In this document: piece after piece, positions 1-9,865 of the stretch | Numbering within the stretch: position 1 is the stretch's first letter | Layout: each line of letters starts with the position of its first letter | Notes under the pieces: generated by a model | The model's input: the letters and a program-made list of their open reading frames with translations, nothing else | Told to the model about the DNA's origin: nothing | Databases searched by the model: none | Source of the DNA: Pectinophora gossypiella | Lineage: Eukaryota > Arthropoda > Insecta > Lepidoptera > Gelechiidae | Direction of reading: 5' to 3' | Assembly (NCBI RefSeq): GCF_024362695.1 | Contig: NC_065426.1 | Location: forward strand, 9,144,236-9,208,235 | DNA: 64,000 bases | Made by a program: the position numbers and the translations under genes

Positions 1-31
1 TCCTGCCCACTGCCACTTCAGCTTTGCAATT
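1..31 (-). mobile_element. Fragment of RTE-like LINE 3' end
   Basis: These bases match 34040-34070, part of a longer minus-strand LINE end, and then diverge. The reverse complement encodes the KLKWQWAGH-type segment of the reverse transcriptase ORF C-terminus. It is cut by the window edge, so its true length is unknown. Confidence 0.6.
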
Positions 32-612
32 ATATACATATATTACAAATATACTTAAGTAAATAAGGTGTAAATGTTGTTAAAGAAGAGCGGAGTTTGA
101 AGAATACAGGCATTGTATGCTTAAAAGAGGGCTCCAAACACGAAAATGTAAAAAAAATGTGTTATTTTTTTATTAGTTATTATTTCATTATTACTAGTTA
201 ACATGTTGATAAGCTTTACTTCCGATTATTTTATAAAGACATTACAGATCAAACAAAACAGAAATTACAGGGAAATAGGGTTTTTAGCTGAGCATAAAAC
301 TCTGAAGACCCCGGGGTCAACAAAGAGCTGATATTCAGCTGATGAACCTTATAAATTTTATAACTAAACACATATGTTAGTATAAAAAAAATATCTTTTA
401 ATTTTGATGACAAATTCAATCACCGGCGAAAAAAAACATAATGGCGGAAAAACAAGATGGCCGCTGTACAAATTGTTGTTCTGTGACACCAAAAGTCCAA
501 AATGGCGGTCAAATCCTGTCATTACGCAAATCGCGAAGCTGCTTTAGCAGGGAGCGCATCACGCACTGTCTAGTTATAAACATAATATAGTATACAGGAG
601 CGTACCTAATGC
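32..612. other. AT-rich DNA, no recognised feature
   Basis: No coding signal or repeat shared with the rest of the window was recognised. A few ATGGCGG-type GC islands occur near 440-510 without an accompanying reading frame. Presumably intronic or downstream sequence of the minus-strand gene. Confidence 0.5.
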
Positions 613-624
613 ACGAAAGTTATT

Positions 625-958
625 CTTCTTCTTCTTCTTATCCTGTGGGTTATGAGGTGGAGTACCAACCTCATCAACCCTGCTGTCAGGGTTACTATTG
701 AGCCGCCAAAGGCCCCTGACATGACTCACGTAACGACTACTTACTTACATCAGTAAGTAGTAACCGGGACCAAAAGCTTAACGTGCCTTTCGAAGCACGG
801 ATCATCTTACTTTCGGACCATCAGGTGATCAGCCTGTAATGTCCTAACCAAACTAGGGATCACAAAGTATTTTTTGTGATATTTCCCCACCGGGATTCGA
901 ACCCGGGATCTCCGGATCGTGAGCCTAACGCTCAACCACTGGACCACGGAGGCCGTTG
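625..958 (-). mobile_element. SINE-B, full length, tRNA-headed
   Basis: On the minus strand this has a tRNA-like head (A box TGGTCCAGTGGTT, B box GGTTCGAATCC), a middle with the core CGTGCTTCGAAAGGCACG, and a GAA-rich 3' tail. A 12-bp target duplication ACGAAAGTTATT flanks it at 613-624 and 959-970, so it is an intact retroposition. Best preserved SINE-B of the window. Confidence 0.9.
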
Positions 959-970
959 ACGAAAGTTATT

Positions 971-1324
971 AAGAGAGGTAAGTATGGTGTCACTTTAGAA
1001 GAGATTTTTGGAATAAGGAATGCTTCTTAAATAATAGTCTAGTAAAGACGCGAAAAGAAACGTCCATGTTAAAAAGTTAATAAACAGCGCAATTCAACTG
1101 TGATCGAATGCCAATCACGCACAGTCCCGGGACATCGCTCTTATAACAAAGTAGAATTATTGAGACCGAAAAACTTTATTGAACTTATTATCTTGACGTT
1201 AAACGCACGAGTAACATCCTACGTGAATGTCAAGCGAAAATGGGAAGGAATTTAAGAAGTTATTTTTTTTTTGTTTTTATATAGAGTACGCGCCACGAAA
1301 GAAGTCCCGCGGGTTTCAATTGAA
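971..1324. other. AT-rich DNA, no recognised feature
   Basis: No open frame of note and no repeat recognised, apart from short poly(T) near 1263-1280. Confidence 0.5.
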
Positions 1325-1446
1325 CTAAATCATCATCTCCCTAGAATTATCCCGTCTTTCACAGGGTTCTCTTACCTATCCTTAAGATTTGACAGGTCCG
1401 GTTATTTACAGAAGCTACTGCCAGTCTGATCTTCCAGCCCACGAAG
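1325..1446 (-). mobile_element. SINE-U 3' part
   Basis: The reverse complement matches the distal half of SINE-U (GGTTGGAAG...AGACAGGCAGTCGCTTCTG type) seen on the plus strand at 9531-9745 and 51781-51985. The tRNA-like head is missing, so this copy is 5'-truncated. Confidence 0.55.
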
Positions 1447-1625
1447 AGAAAACCAGCTAGTGCATGGCACGCTACGACGTTGATCGGTGATGGAACGGTC
1501 TAGTGGACGTTGCACCATAGAAGTTCATAGAAAGAATACTTTTTGCCTGTGCCGGGACCTTCCTGGTAAGATACGGTGTAGTGGGCACGGACCTTAAGCA
1601 AGAGGATCCTGTCAAAATGGGATAA

Positions 1626-1692
1626 CGCTAAAGAGATGATGTCGCTTGTCCCGACTGACAAAACATGCGTTTAAATTCCGTCCGAGTCAGAT
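1626..1692 (+). repeat. Decayed tRNA-like sequence
   Basis: Aligns over about 60 bases with the tRNA-like block at 13549-13626 (shared CTTGTCCCG-type, CAAAA and GAGTCAG blocks). Its B box is degraded to GTTTAAATTCC. Not a functional tRNA. Confidence 0.45.
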
Positions 1693-1954
1693 TTTTTTAA
1701 CATGATCTGAATGTGAATAGGTTCAGATGGCATTCACAACTTGGCCGGGAAACCAGGTCAGGATAAGCATTTGCTATGCATCACGCATTCTAAAGTGAGG
1801 CCGAGATATCTAGATCTGTGTTCGCAACCGTATATCTTATGTTAATGGTGTCTTTAAAACGGTTTCTGGATAGATAACCGTGCTGTTTAGCATTAAAATA
1901 CCCGTTAGGAATAATGTATGTGCAATGGGTTAGTGCTGTTTTACTAACACTTTT

Positions 1955-2103
1955 GGCTTGACCATTATAGACGGCGATACGGCTCACCACCTATCACGTT
2001 GGTCTAACAAAAAGCTCGATGAGGTGTGGGTAAGTACCCACCCAATAAGTTATCTTAGGATGGATGTACTTCTGATTACCCCATTGGGATATAGTCGTGA
2101 GTA
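1955..2103 (+). repeat. Repeat L
   Basis: Shares CGACCATTATAGACGGCGAT-like sequence and the terminal GGATATAGTCGTGAG with 18761-18910 and, in part, 56392-56462 and 30640-30680. It has the character of a retroposon 3' region. Class unknown. Confidence 0.55.
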
Positions 2104-2104
2104 A

Positions 2105-2484
2105 GGAATGCAATCCCGATCTCGCGAGATCTCATCAAATTTTTCGGGATCAATCCCGAAGCATAATATGATGAGATCTCATTCGAGAGTGACGGGATTG
2201 GGCGAATCTCCTTGAATTATACTTTTTGTTCGGATTATGCTCATTACCAAAGAAATTAATCATTTAGTTAGCAATATTGAAGAATGAAGATTTTTTTCTC
2301 GGGATATTTTGTTTTAATTAACCTCACTATCACAAACAAGCAGTTTTCATCGTTTTCAGCCATCCTAACTTTACATTTTTTATGAACTAGACGAGATCCT
2401 GAAAATTTCGGGATATCGCGGGATTGATATTTCCAATCCCGCGGGATCTCGAATTTGCGATCTCGAGTCGGGATTGCATTTCCT
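2105..2484. mobile_element. Inverted-repeat element
   Basis: Ends are inverted copies of AGGAATGCAATCCCGA, and the interior repeats GGGATCT/AGATCCC-type palindromes on both arms. No clean target duplication is visible, so the superfamily is open. It lies 31 bases from the end of the exon at 2516-2622. Confidence 0.55.
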
Positions 2485-2515
2485 AATCGTGACATAGTGA
2501 TGTTATGTTATATAC

Positions 2516-2622
2516 CTCATTGGTGGCGGCTGCGGGTCGGCGGGCGGCGGCACGTACTGCGGCGGGCGCGGCGACGGCGCCAGCGCACCTCGCGGTACCA
2601 CCGCCACTATCGACGCTACCGG
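2516..2622 (-). CDS. Patj: Patj-like gene, Pro-rich linker exon
   Basis: A GC-rich block in AT-rich DNA, bounded on the minus strand by a CCACAG acceptor and an ATGAG/GTATAT donor. Read in phase 0 it gives about 35 residues with no stop, beginning PVASIVAVV and very rich in Pro (PRPPQYVPPP). It ends in phase 2, so the next exon lies beyond the window. Its starting phase fits the end of the exon at 3337-3510. One other frame is also open, so the frame rests on phase continuity. Such segments are typical inter-PDZ linkers, but a linker cannot identify a gene by itself. Confidence 0.55.
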
Positions 2623-2814
2623 CTGTGGACCAACGGTGATCTTAGAGTCGAATAACTATAAGATTATTTGCCGAGACGGCACGTATATTGATCCTAGAAA
2701 CCACGTACTTATTATTATTTATATATTTTTTTTTGTGTTTGATGGGTTCGCTCTTGGTCCCAGACTTGCCCAGAAGGTGCCTGTTCACTCTGGCTTTGAA
2801 AGCACCCGGGTTAT

Positions 2815-3120
2815 ATGAATTCGGAAATACAGAAGGCAAATGAAAAAGTGCTGGAAAGAGTTGAAGAAAAGAGAACCATATTGAAGACTATAGAGAACCG
2901 GAGAGGAAATATGATTGGCCACCTGATACGACACGATTCATTTATAACAAACGTTATAGAAGGAAAAATTGAAGGGAAGAGAGGAAGGGGTAGACCTAGG
3001 ATAACATTTATGAAACAAATAAAAGGGAAGGTGCAGGTCGTGTCGTATCGGGAGGTGAAGGTTTTGGCGGGAAGAAGAGAGGAATGGCGGTTACTCCACC
3101 GACAAGAGCGCAGCTCTTAA
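2815..3120 (+). mobile_element. RTE-like LINE, C-terminal ORF remnant
   Basis: About 100 codons open to a stop at the end, with KTIENRRGNMIGHLIRHD and EGKIEGKRGRGRPR followed by SYREVKVLAGRREEWRLLHR. This is the C-terminal tail I associate with RTE-clade reverse transcriptase ORFs. Upstream domains are absent (5' truncation). Related minus-strand ends are at 22895-23037 and 39586-39735. Confidence 0.8.
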
Positions 3121-3123
3121 ATA

Positions 3124-3141
3124 GAGAGAGAGAGAGAGAGA
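3124..3141. repeat. (GA)n tract
   Basis: Short GA dinucleotide run directly after the LINE stop codon, probably the expanded 3' tail of that element. Confidence 0.8.
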
Positions 3142-3159
3142 AGGCAGCAGAGAATTCCT

Positions 3160-3255
3160 CTCCCATTATCAATCATCTATGATCCAAACATGAATTCAGA
3201 CTCATAAAGTCAATTCGATGGTTTAGAGACCCCGGCATTCGAACCTGTGACATTA
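3160..3255 (-). mobile_element. SINE-W fragment
   Basis: The reverse complement carries a B-box-like AGGTTCGAATGCC and a tail with GAATTCATGTTTGGATCATAG, shared with 6655-6765 on the plus strand. Probably a tRNA-derived SINE; the A box is not clear. Confidence 0.5.
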
Positions 3256-3336
3256 CGATGGAAGTCATGCGTTATCCGAACAGGGCTATGACGGGTTTTC
3301 AATAATGAGACCTGAAATTCCAGAGAAGCCACTCAC

Positions 3337-3510
3337 CCTGGAATGCAAGCGCTCCTCGATAATGGCTGGTGGCGGCGAAGGTGGCGGGGCGGAGTCCTCA
3401 CACAGGGCTCCGAAGCCGTCGTGGCCGGCCTCCGCGAGCCGGCGCTCCAGCTCTATGGGGTCGGCGAGCAGGCGCGACGGGACCACAGGCGCTGATGATG
3501 CTCCTAGGGA
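3337..3510 (-). CDS. Patj: Patj-like gene, linker exon
   Basis: Bounded on the minus strand by a TTCTTCACTCCAG acceptor and an AGG/GTGAGT donor. The 174-bp exon gives 58 codons in phase 0 with no stop: a start SLGASSAPVVPSRLLADP, an acidic and Leu-rich middle (IELERRLAEAGHDGFG), then APPPSPPPAIIEERLHSR. GC content is far above the flanks. Phase matches the PDZ exon at 15795-15971 and the exon at 2516-2622, so all three can splice together. A second AG lies 18 bases inside the exon but would break phase. Read as a linker between PDZ domains. Confidence 0.75.
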
Positions 3511-3725
3511 CTGGAGTGAAGAATACCATATCAATACGAGTCACAGTTCTAATAATATTGTTAGATATTAAGCAGATAACAGGGTAGTTTGTAATTTGTG
3601 AGTAGGCTGCGACCTCTCTTCCACCCTTGACTTGGCAGTCGAATATAGACCTCGATCTAGCTCTGTTATTTCATTGTGTCTTCTCGACTCCCTCCCCGAT
3701 TTAGGAATTAACAAATATATATAAT

Positions 3726-3838
3726 ATACAGGGTGTTAGTGACATCGTAACGAATACCGAGAAGGAGGAGGGGGAGAACGAATACAGACCATGATTCTGA
3801 GTTAATATCAAATGGAATTTTCCGTCGAAAACCTAAAA
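3726..3838 (+). mobile_element. MITE-D left arm
   Basis: Begins TATACAGGGTGTTAGTGACA and runs to the TTTTCCGTCG end of the arm. The matching inverted right arm is missing apart from a short GTGACTAACAC near 3867, so this copy is broken. Confidence 0.65.
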
Positions 3839-3885
3839 AAAATATGTATTATTTACAATAGAAGAGGTGACTAACACTAATATCA

Positions 3886-4092
3886 CTCCCGGACACTTCA
3901 TACAAAAATACCTCGTTTTACACAGACACTACACATTGACATTATCGTACACGCGCATCTGTGTGTGTGACGTCTGACGCCATATGATTCAAGACTAAAG
4001 TAAGACCGAGGGGGGGTGAGGCGAAGCTAGCTCAGCCGCTGCAGGGGAGCGGAGAGTTGCCGTTCTATACGTGTTATTATTCCTTATTCTAT
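3886..4092 (-). mobile_element. MITE-M
   Basis: Matches 29686-29868 and 45496-45716, with the CCGGACACTTCA end, a run of ACACAGACACTACACATTGA, and the other end TATTCCTTATTCTATGC. About 200 bp, non-coding. Superfamily not determined. Confidence 0.65.
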
Positions 4093-4235
4093 GCTAATAT
4101 GTAGCTACCCACATAAAATGAGCCCATTACGGTAATCCCACAGTGACAAGTTCATGGCGACAGTCGCGTTACAAGTCTCGCGATGATTGATTACACGCCG
4201 TATTATGTACTTACACTCGTTTAAATTTATTTTAA

Positions 4236-4313
4236 GCACCATCTAAATTTATTTTAAGTTATACCTGCTATTTTCTTATCCGTCGAAAAGGAAAGAGACG
4301 GATAATCGACAGT
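4236..4313 (+). mobile_element. MITE-E end fragment
   Basis: Carries the sub-terminal AAGTTATACCTG...TTTTCTTATCCG and GGAAAGAGACGGATAATCGA of MITE-E, without the outer tip. Confidence 0.6.
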
Positions 4314-4981
4314 ACTACTATGTTATAATACCCCAATTGGTTTCTTTTTTATTGGATTTCCTATTAGAATCAAAGTTTATTAAAATACATTATTTTTTCA
4401 TACACAACGTTTTGGCGCCCAACATGGGGCCATGTTATTAAGTTTATTTACGAAGCGAACTGTGGTAAGTGAAGTCTGATTATATTCAATATCACCTCCT
4501 CATATGTCTACAAGGCCGTTTGTTAATGGAACCGGTGCAAGAAGTTTTGAAATACTTGGGAGATTTTCTCGCACATTTTCGTAAGTAACTTTGGAGAAAG
4601 ACGTTACGAGTAATGTTTTTAACAAAAAAAAAGAACATAAGCTCATGACGAAGCTGAAGTTTAGGCAGTAAGATTCGACCAAAATTGTTACAGTTTTTAA
4701 AACTTCGCCAAAGAATACAAAACACCTGAGATTGTCATGGACCCTGAAAGTTTTTCTGAAAACTGCTCCATTTAATAGGCTTTTAGAAACATCCTTAAAA
4801 GAGTACCCTTAATTGGGACAAAAAAGTAAGTAATTGGCCCTCAAAATTTGCAAGACAGACAGATAGGAAGGGGAAGGAAGATGGCGGTGGTTAGATATTA
4901 GAAGCGTGGATGTGGATATTATATTTAAAACGTTGAACATTATGAGTCATTTTAATTTTACTCGACCACCCTACATCGATC
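4314..4981. other. AT-rich DNA, no recognised feature
   Basis: Contains only short frames without family resemblance. Presumed intron sequence. Confidence 0.5.
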
Positions 4982-5274
4982 TCATCATCATCAGCCCATT
5001 AACGTCCCCACTGCTGGGGCACGGGCCTTCCCTATGGATGAATAGGGAGATCGGGCCTTAAACCACCACGCGGGCCCAGTGCAGATTGGTGGTTATTAAC
5101 GACTGCTAATGCAGCCGGGACCAACGGCTTAACGTGCCTTCCGAAGCACGGAGGAACTCGAGATGAAAGCTTTTTTTTTTTGTGGTCACCCATCCTATGA
5201 CCGGCCTTTGCGAAAGTTGCTTAACTTCAACAAGCGCAGACCGAGCGCGTTTACCGTTGCACCACCGAGCTCCA
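4982..5274 (-). mobile_element. SINE-A, 5S/tRNA chimera, full length
   Basis: On the minus strand the head has a tRNA-like A-box region, then AAGTTAAGCAAC, 20 bases, and GGATGGGTGACC, the 5S rRNA internal promoter arrangement. It continues through a poly(A), the shared core CGTGCTTCGGAAGGCACGTT, and a CCCAGCAGTGGGGACGTTAA tail ending in TGATGA repeats. Confidence 0.85.
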
Positions 5275-5639
5275 TTTACATTTTATTATTTTCTAATAAA
5301 CTATTTACATTCTATTCCATAACCGCCAACTTATCTAAAATTAATCGGATTCAATCAACCGAAATCGTCCAGCTCACCACGATTTTTCACCACGGTTATT
5401 TTTCCATTTCGAATCCTAAATGAATCGAAATTCAAATTCAAATACCTACAAGTCAAACGATTGAAATAAATAAAATTGGAGCGAAAAGTTCGATTTGCTG
5501 TGGAATAATGAAAAGCAAATTACCCCGATATTGATATTTGCCGTGTGGAACCCTCTTAATTGGTCGATCGAGGTAAAAGGCTTCGGGAAACGTCAATTTG
5601 CTGGATGAGGCATCTCATGGTATTCAATTAAATTTTGAT
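5275..5639. other. AT-rich DNA, no recognised feature
   Basis: No gene or shared repeat recognised. Confidence 0.45.
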
Positions 5640-6018
5640 GAATGGCTTAGAAAACCAGATGTGCTCAAAAGTGACAGCTAACATTTCAAGGTTAGCCCAG
5701 CTGACGTCATCCCACGCTGCGTTGCCATTTTGTAAGAAATAAATTACCCACGACCAATGTTGAATTTTTAGTAAAATATTTACTTAATTTTAAATACTTT
5801 TACCTATATTCTTACAAATAAAGCACTTTGAATTTGAATTTATATTTGTGACAAGTAATACATTAGTCAGTAATCCACTTAATTTTCAATAATATTTACG
5901 TCCTTGGAATGTTGGGGATACCAATTTAATGGTAACACAGTGGTAACACTTACGTCATCAAAGGGCTAGCAATGGCGGCTTGTCATAGGATTGAGCATAC
6001 CTGGTCTTCTTATACCAT
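5640..6018 (+). mobile_element. MITE-P
   Basis: The core 5655-6004 ends in inverted copies of CCAGGTATGCTCAA (left copy two mismatches). The interior is the reverse of 60571-60884, including GCTAGC and ATGGCGGCTTGTCATAGGAT. Outer similarity (ATACCATG-type bases) extends the inverted repeat by about 15 bases. Confidence 0.75.
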
Positions 6019-6065
6019 GAGGCATCTATGGTAACACGCCTTCATTCTAGTGAAAAATACGTTCA

Positions 6066-6145
6066 TAAATAGCCTATATACGTAGCGCTGCTGGACACAG
6101 GCCTACCCTTAATCAACTGGAGGGGGTATGGAGCAAACCTTAGAT
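6066..6145 (-). mobile_element. SINE-G tail fragment
   Basis: The reverse complement gives the GAGCATACCCCC-like, AGGCCTGTG and CAGCAG...TATATAGGCT blocks of the SINE-G tail, diverged. Confidence 0.55.
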
Positions 6146-6373
6146 CAAATCTTAGATCTTGATGTGTTCCATGATCCGATGAATATATATATGAGAAAAA
6201 TTTTAGATTATTCAAAGCTTTAACAGATATTAATTACTTAATTATATTTTACTTTTTTTACATATACTTATATCTTTCTAATTTCTAATTTTTAAGTTTG
6301 TAATTTTAATTTTACTTTATTTTTAAATACTTAAGTACCCTTAATTGTATAAGTTATGTACGCCGTAATTGTC

Positions 6374-6495
6374 ATATATATTAGTCACAATACCGTAACC
6401 TTATAAATAAAAAAATAAAAAAATAAAAATAAAAATAATTTTTTTTTTATTTTTTTTTTTATATATATTAGTCACAATACCGTAACCTTATAAAT
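6374..6495. repeat. 35-bp direct repeat around A/T runs
   Basis: The same 35 bases (TATTAGTCACAATACCGTAA inside) occur at 6374-6408 and 6461-6495, enclosing an A-rich then T-rich low-complexity spacer. Probably two poly(A)-tailed retroposon ends or replication slippage. Confidence 0.75.
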
Positions 6496-6545
6496 GTAAA
6501 ATGTTTTAATATATGTGATGTGGTTGTACTTTTTAAATAAATAAA

Positions 6546-6592
6546 TAAATAAACTCCACCACGCTTCTCCACAGCGGCGTCACTTCCACCAT
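6546..6592 (-). mobile_element. SINE-G fragment
   Basis: AAACTCCACCACGCTTCTCC matches the reverse of the SINE-G tail (GGTGGAGTATGCTCC region). Short and diverged. Confidence 0.4.
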
Positions 6593-6654
6593 CCCTAAGT
6601 ATCTAAAACTAATATTTAATTCACAAATTGAAATGAAACCCATTAAATCTATAA

Positions 6655-6765
6655 ATGAAAACGTGCGACTTATCATGGGTTCGAATCCGGCTTGGGCTCC
6701 AAACCACTGAATTAGACTTTCTGAGGTTGAATTCATGTTTGGATCATAGACAACAATATATCACG
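6655..6765 (+). mobile_element. SINE-W fragment
   Basis: Contains a perfect B-box GGGTTCGAATCC and the tail GAATTCATGTTTGGATCATA shared with 3160-3255. No good A box upstream. Confidence 0.5.
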
Positions 6766-7021
6766 TGGTTTTCGAGATTTGTGCCCGGTTAATGGCAATA
6801 GACTTACTCCCTATTAGATACATGGGACTTATTTCTTTTTTAATTAGTTTAGTAAAACCTTATTCTAATAGCTGGGCTGAAAAAATCTGAATGCCCTCGA
6901 AACGACATGAAGAAGAATAGGTAAGTACATGTGTTTCTTCTAATATTCTTGTTTTTGTTCTCACCTATTATTTATTGATGTATTTTCTTGTTTTTAATTG
7001 TATTTATGATAATTATTTGTT

Positions 7022-7262
7022 TATCATCATCATCACCAGCCCTTTAACGTCCCCACTGCTGGGGCACGGGCCTTCCCTGTGGATGGATAGGGAGATCGGG
7101 CCTTAAACCATCACGCGGGCCCAGCGCGGATTGATGGATATTAACGACTGCTAATGCAGCCGGGACCAACGGCTTAACGTGCCTTCCGAAGCACGGAGGA
7201 GCTCGAGATGAAAACTTTTTTTTTGTGGTCACCCATCCTATGACCGGCCTTTGCGAAAGTTG
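7022..7262 (-). mobile_element. SINE-A, 5'-truncated
   Basis: Has the tail, shared core and poly(A) of SINE-A, but stops within the 5S-like part after the GGATGGGTGACC box. The A boxes are lost. Confidence 0.85.
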
Positions 7263-7389
7263 GAACAACATGATTGAACAATGTCGTTAACCCATAGAGG
7301 TATGTCTCGACACCCATAAATATAATACACATACTTAGCTGGCGAGTTGTATGTACTATAGGTAAACCTCTGCGTACCTCTTTCAGGGA

Positions 7390-7836
7390 TATACAGGGTG
7401 TTAGTGACATCGTAACGAAAACTTTGAGGGATGAATCAAACCATGATTCTGAGTCGATAACAAGTGGATTTTTCCGTCGCAAAAATCATGTATTTCTTTT
7501 AGTTTTTTTTAAATTATTTTCAATTCTATACTTTTGCGATGGAAAATTCCACTTGATATTAACTCAGAATAATGAGCTGAATCATCCCCCTCAGTATTCG
7601 TTACGATGTCACTTACACCCCGTACAAGCACATACGGTAGCCATACAAGTAGGTATGGGTGTTAGTGACACCGTAACGAATATTGAGGGGGATGATTCAG
7701 ACCATGATTCTGAGTTGATATCAAGTGGAATTTCCTGTCAAAAAAATCATGAATTTTTTCCACTTGATATCAACTCAGAATCATAGTCTGAATCATCCCT
7801 CAAAGTTTTCGTTACGATGTCACTAACACCCTGTAT
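7390..7836. mobile_element. Two MITE-D copies in tandem
   Basis: Two foldback units, 7390-7626 and 7656-7836. Each has inverted arms containing ATGATTCTGAGTTGATATCA and TCCGTCGCAAAA-type inner ends. Outer tips are TATACAGGGTGTTAGTGACA. About 30 bases separate the units. A TA target is suggested by the tips. Confidence 0.85.
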
Positions 7837-7839
7837 AGG

Positions 7840-8220
7840 TGTGATGCAATGTTAAAAATGCTCTAGAAATAAATAAAATAAACGTTCCCGCACGAGTTTA
7901 CGAGAGAATAAAGAGGAATCGACCATTAAAGCCGGGGTAATTGTGTTCCCGGCGTCTGTGACGTCACATGTCGGGTGCGAATGACGGATATAACGGATTT
8001 GAAATAATTTTTCAAAGATGGAACATTGGTTTAATTTTGTTTTCAAAAATGGAACAGCTTTTTATTTTTTTATTGGAAAAAGAATGAATGATGACACCAT
8101 TCATCTTCTTTAATTTGTTTTTTTTTTTTTGCGTGACGTATTGTCACCGATCCTAACCGGCCAACTGGTGAATGTCATGGATTTCACAACTTAGCCGGAT
8201 AATTTCTTATTGAATAAGAA
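7840..8220. other. AT-rich DNA, no recognised feature
   Basis: No shared repeat except a poly(T) followed by GCGTGACGTATTGT near 8118-8145, which resembles the start of repeat J. Confidence 0.45.
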
Positions 8221-8284
8221 TAAAATAAATTTATTGCCAGTAACATTGATCACACATATCTATGGGAAGACGTATGTAACTACA

Positions 8285-8330
8285 ACAGGGTAGTTTCCAA
8301 CTAGTCAAATTAGTAACTTTTTACTAAACG
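8285..8330 (-). mobile_element. MITE-S end fragment
   Basis: GGGTAGTTTCCAACTAGTCA is the reverse of the MITE-S terminus at 58840-58875. Confidence 0.5.
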
Positions 8331-8334
8331 TCTC

Positions 8335-8600
8335 TCTCTTTATTTGCTTGTCGGTGGAGTAATCGCCATTACTCCATAGATAGGGCGTGTAGAACGGTGG
8401 TTGCCCCAATCGCCTTCCGTTCCGCAGTACACCGACCGATGTTCTAGCTAGAGCCCTACCAGAATCCATTTCCTCGGCCTCCAACCACTACTGATACCGC
8501 TACTGCCCGGCATCAGGGGTGCGCTTTTGAAGTAGCGGCGCCTACTCGCTACGTCACAAGATCGTCATAGAACCTAAGTAGCATTTTATAGGTTAGCCCG
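8335..8600 (-). mobile_element. LINE 3' end, RTE-like, decayed
   Basis: The reverse complement carries codons resembling NGDYSTDK after an RRLGQPPFY-like stretch, akin to the WRLLHR tail of 2815-3120, with several stops. Decayed. Confidence 0.45.
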
Positions 8601-8618
8601 TCCCAGTGAGCTACACTA

Positions 8619-8844
8619 CGAGATCGGGCCTTAAACCATCACGCGGGCCCAGTGCGGATTGATGGTTATTAACGACTGCTAATGCAGCCGGGACCAACGG
8701 CTTAACGTGCCTTCCGAAGCACGGAGGAGCTCGAGATGAAAACTTTTTTTTGTGGTCACCCATCCTATGACCGGCCTTTGCGAAAGTTGCTTAACTTCAA
8801 CAATCGCGGACCGAGCGCGTTTACCGCTGCGCCACCGAGCTCCT
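8619..8844 (-). mobile_element. SINE-A lacking its 3' end
   Basis: The complete chimeric head (GAGCTCGGTGGCGCAGCGG, AAGTTAAGCAAC, GGATGGGTGACC) and core are present. The last 60 or so bases including the TGATGA tail are missing. SINEs are normally truncated at the 5' end, so this is a later deletion or recombination. Confidence 0.8.
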
Positions 8845-9007
8845 CAATGTTATGTTATAATTATAAAGCTATAATAAGATATTCCATAGCTGCGTCGCAA
8901 TAAGGTAATTAGATACGTAAGTAATATCGATGTCGAGTTCCATGAAATGTCCGGATTGATAAACAACATAGGAAATTCATAATTATAGGTTCTGAGAATC
9001 ATGGATG

Positions 9008-9066
9008 AGAGCTCTCAGCGCTCCCCATTTGTCCGGCCAAGTATTTAATGCCATATGCGACAAATG
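9008..9066 (-). repeat. Repeat J fragment
   Basis: CTCAGCGCTCCCCATTTGTC and the following CCGGCCAAGTA match the start of repeat J (13236-13512) in reverse. Confidence 0.6.
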
Positions 9067-9068
9067 CC

Positions 9069-9262
9069 AGCCCAATACAGGTTAGGTCGCATACCTTCGA
9101 AAATGCATTTCTCGGGAAAGTGGGTTTCCTCACGATGTTTTCCTTCACCGCTGAGCACGTGATAATAATAATTTACGTGCAATAATCATTTATGTGTTGG
9201 ATTCGAACCCGCGACCTCCAAGTGAGAGGCAGGCGTTCAACAAACTGTGCTACGGTTGGGAG
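9069..9262 (-). mobile_element. SINE-U with tRNA-like head
   Basis: The reverse complement has TAGCACAGTTTGTTGAAC (A-box-like) and GCGGGTTCGAATCC (B box), then CACGTGCTCAGCGGTGAAGG and AACCCACTTTCCCGAGAAA. The 3' half seen in other copies is missing. Confidence 0.65.
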
Positions 9263-9530
9263 TTATGTACGTAATAAAGACACTAAATAAAAAAATATTA
9301 CAATAGACAAGCAAAACAAGCTGCCAACGCCATATTTGTTATTACCTCGGCATATTGGTTGGAAGTTTTCCATTCTCAAACTTAACATCCATGCCACTCC
9401 ACATCCGGTTCCGGCGAGGCGGATGTATGACGTCACTGCCGCCGGAAACCTAATTACCGTGACAGCTTTAATGGACGCTGAATTGACTAAATTTTCTTGT
9501 TAACTCAACATATTATTTCAGCAGTATAGT

Positions 9531-9745
9531 GTATTGATTTTGAATGTTATGTTTAGAATTATTATCACGTGCTCAGCGGTGAAAGAAAACATCGTGAGGA
9601 AACCCACATTCCCGTTATTTTCGAAGGTATGTGACCTAACCAGTATTGGGCTGGTTTTCCCTTCGCGGGTTGGAAGATCAGACAGGCAGTCGCTTCTGTA
9701 AAAAAGTGGACCTGTCATACCTTGTGGGCTAGATTATATTAGGAC
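9531..9745 (+). mobile_element. SINE-U, 5'-truncated
   Basis: Starts near the CACGTGCTCAGCGGTGAAAG block and includes CTTCGCGGGTTGGAAGATCA and CAGGCAGTCGCTTCTGTAAA. It lacks the tRNA-like head. Confidence 0.6.
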
Positions 9746-9749
9746 ATAC

Positions 9750-9830
9750 ATACATAAACTCATGCCTGTTTCCCACCGGGGTAAGCAGAGACTATGGAAT
9801 TCCATTTGCTTTAAGCCTGACACTTCGAGA
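9750..9830 (-). mobile_element. LINE-H 3' end
   Basis: The reverse complement reads GGAATTCCATAGTCTCTGCT then CGGTGGGAAACAGGCATGAG and an ATGT tail, the same end as at 14430-14590, 27100-27218 and 46352-46530. Confidence 0.6.
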
Positions 9831-9865
9831 CGTTTAGATTAGAACGATTGGGTCGTGCTAGGTTC

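Noticed and set aside
4982..5274. 5S rRNA gene
   Set aside because: Only the internal control region resembles 5S; the rest is SINE body with a TGATGA tail.
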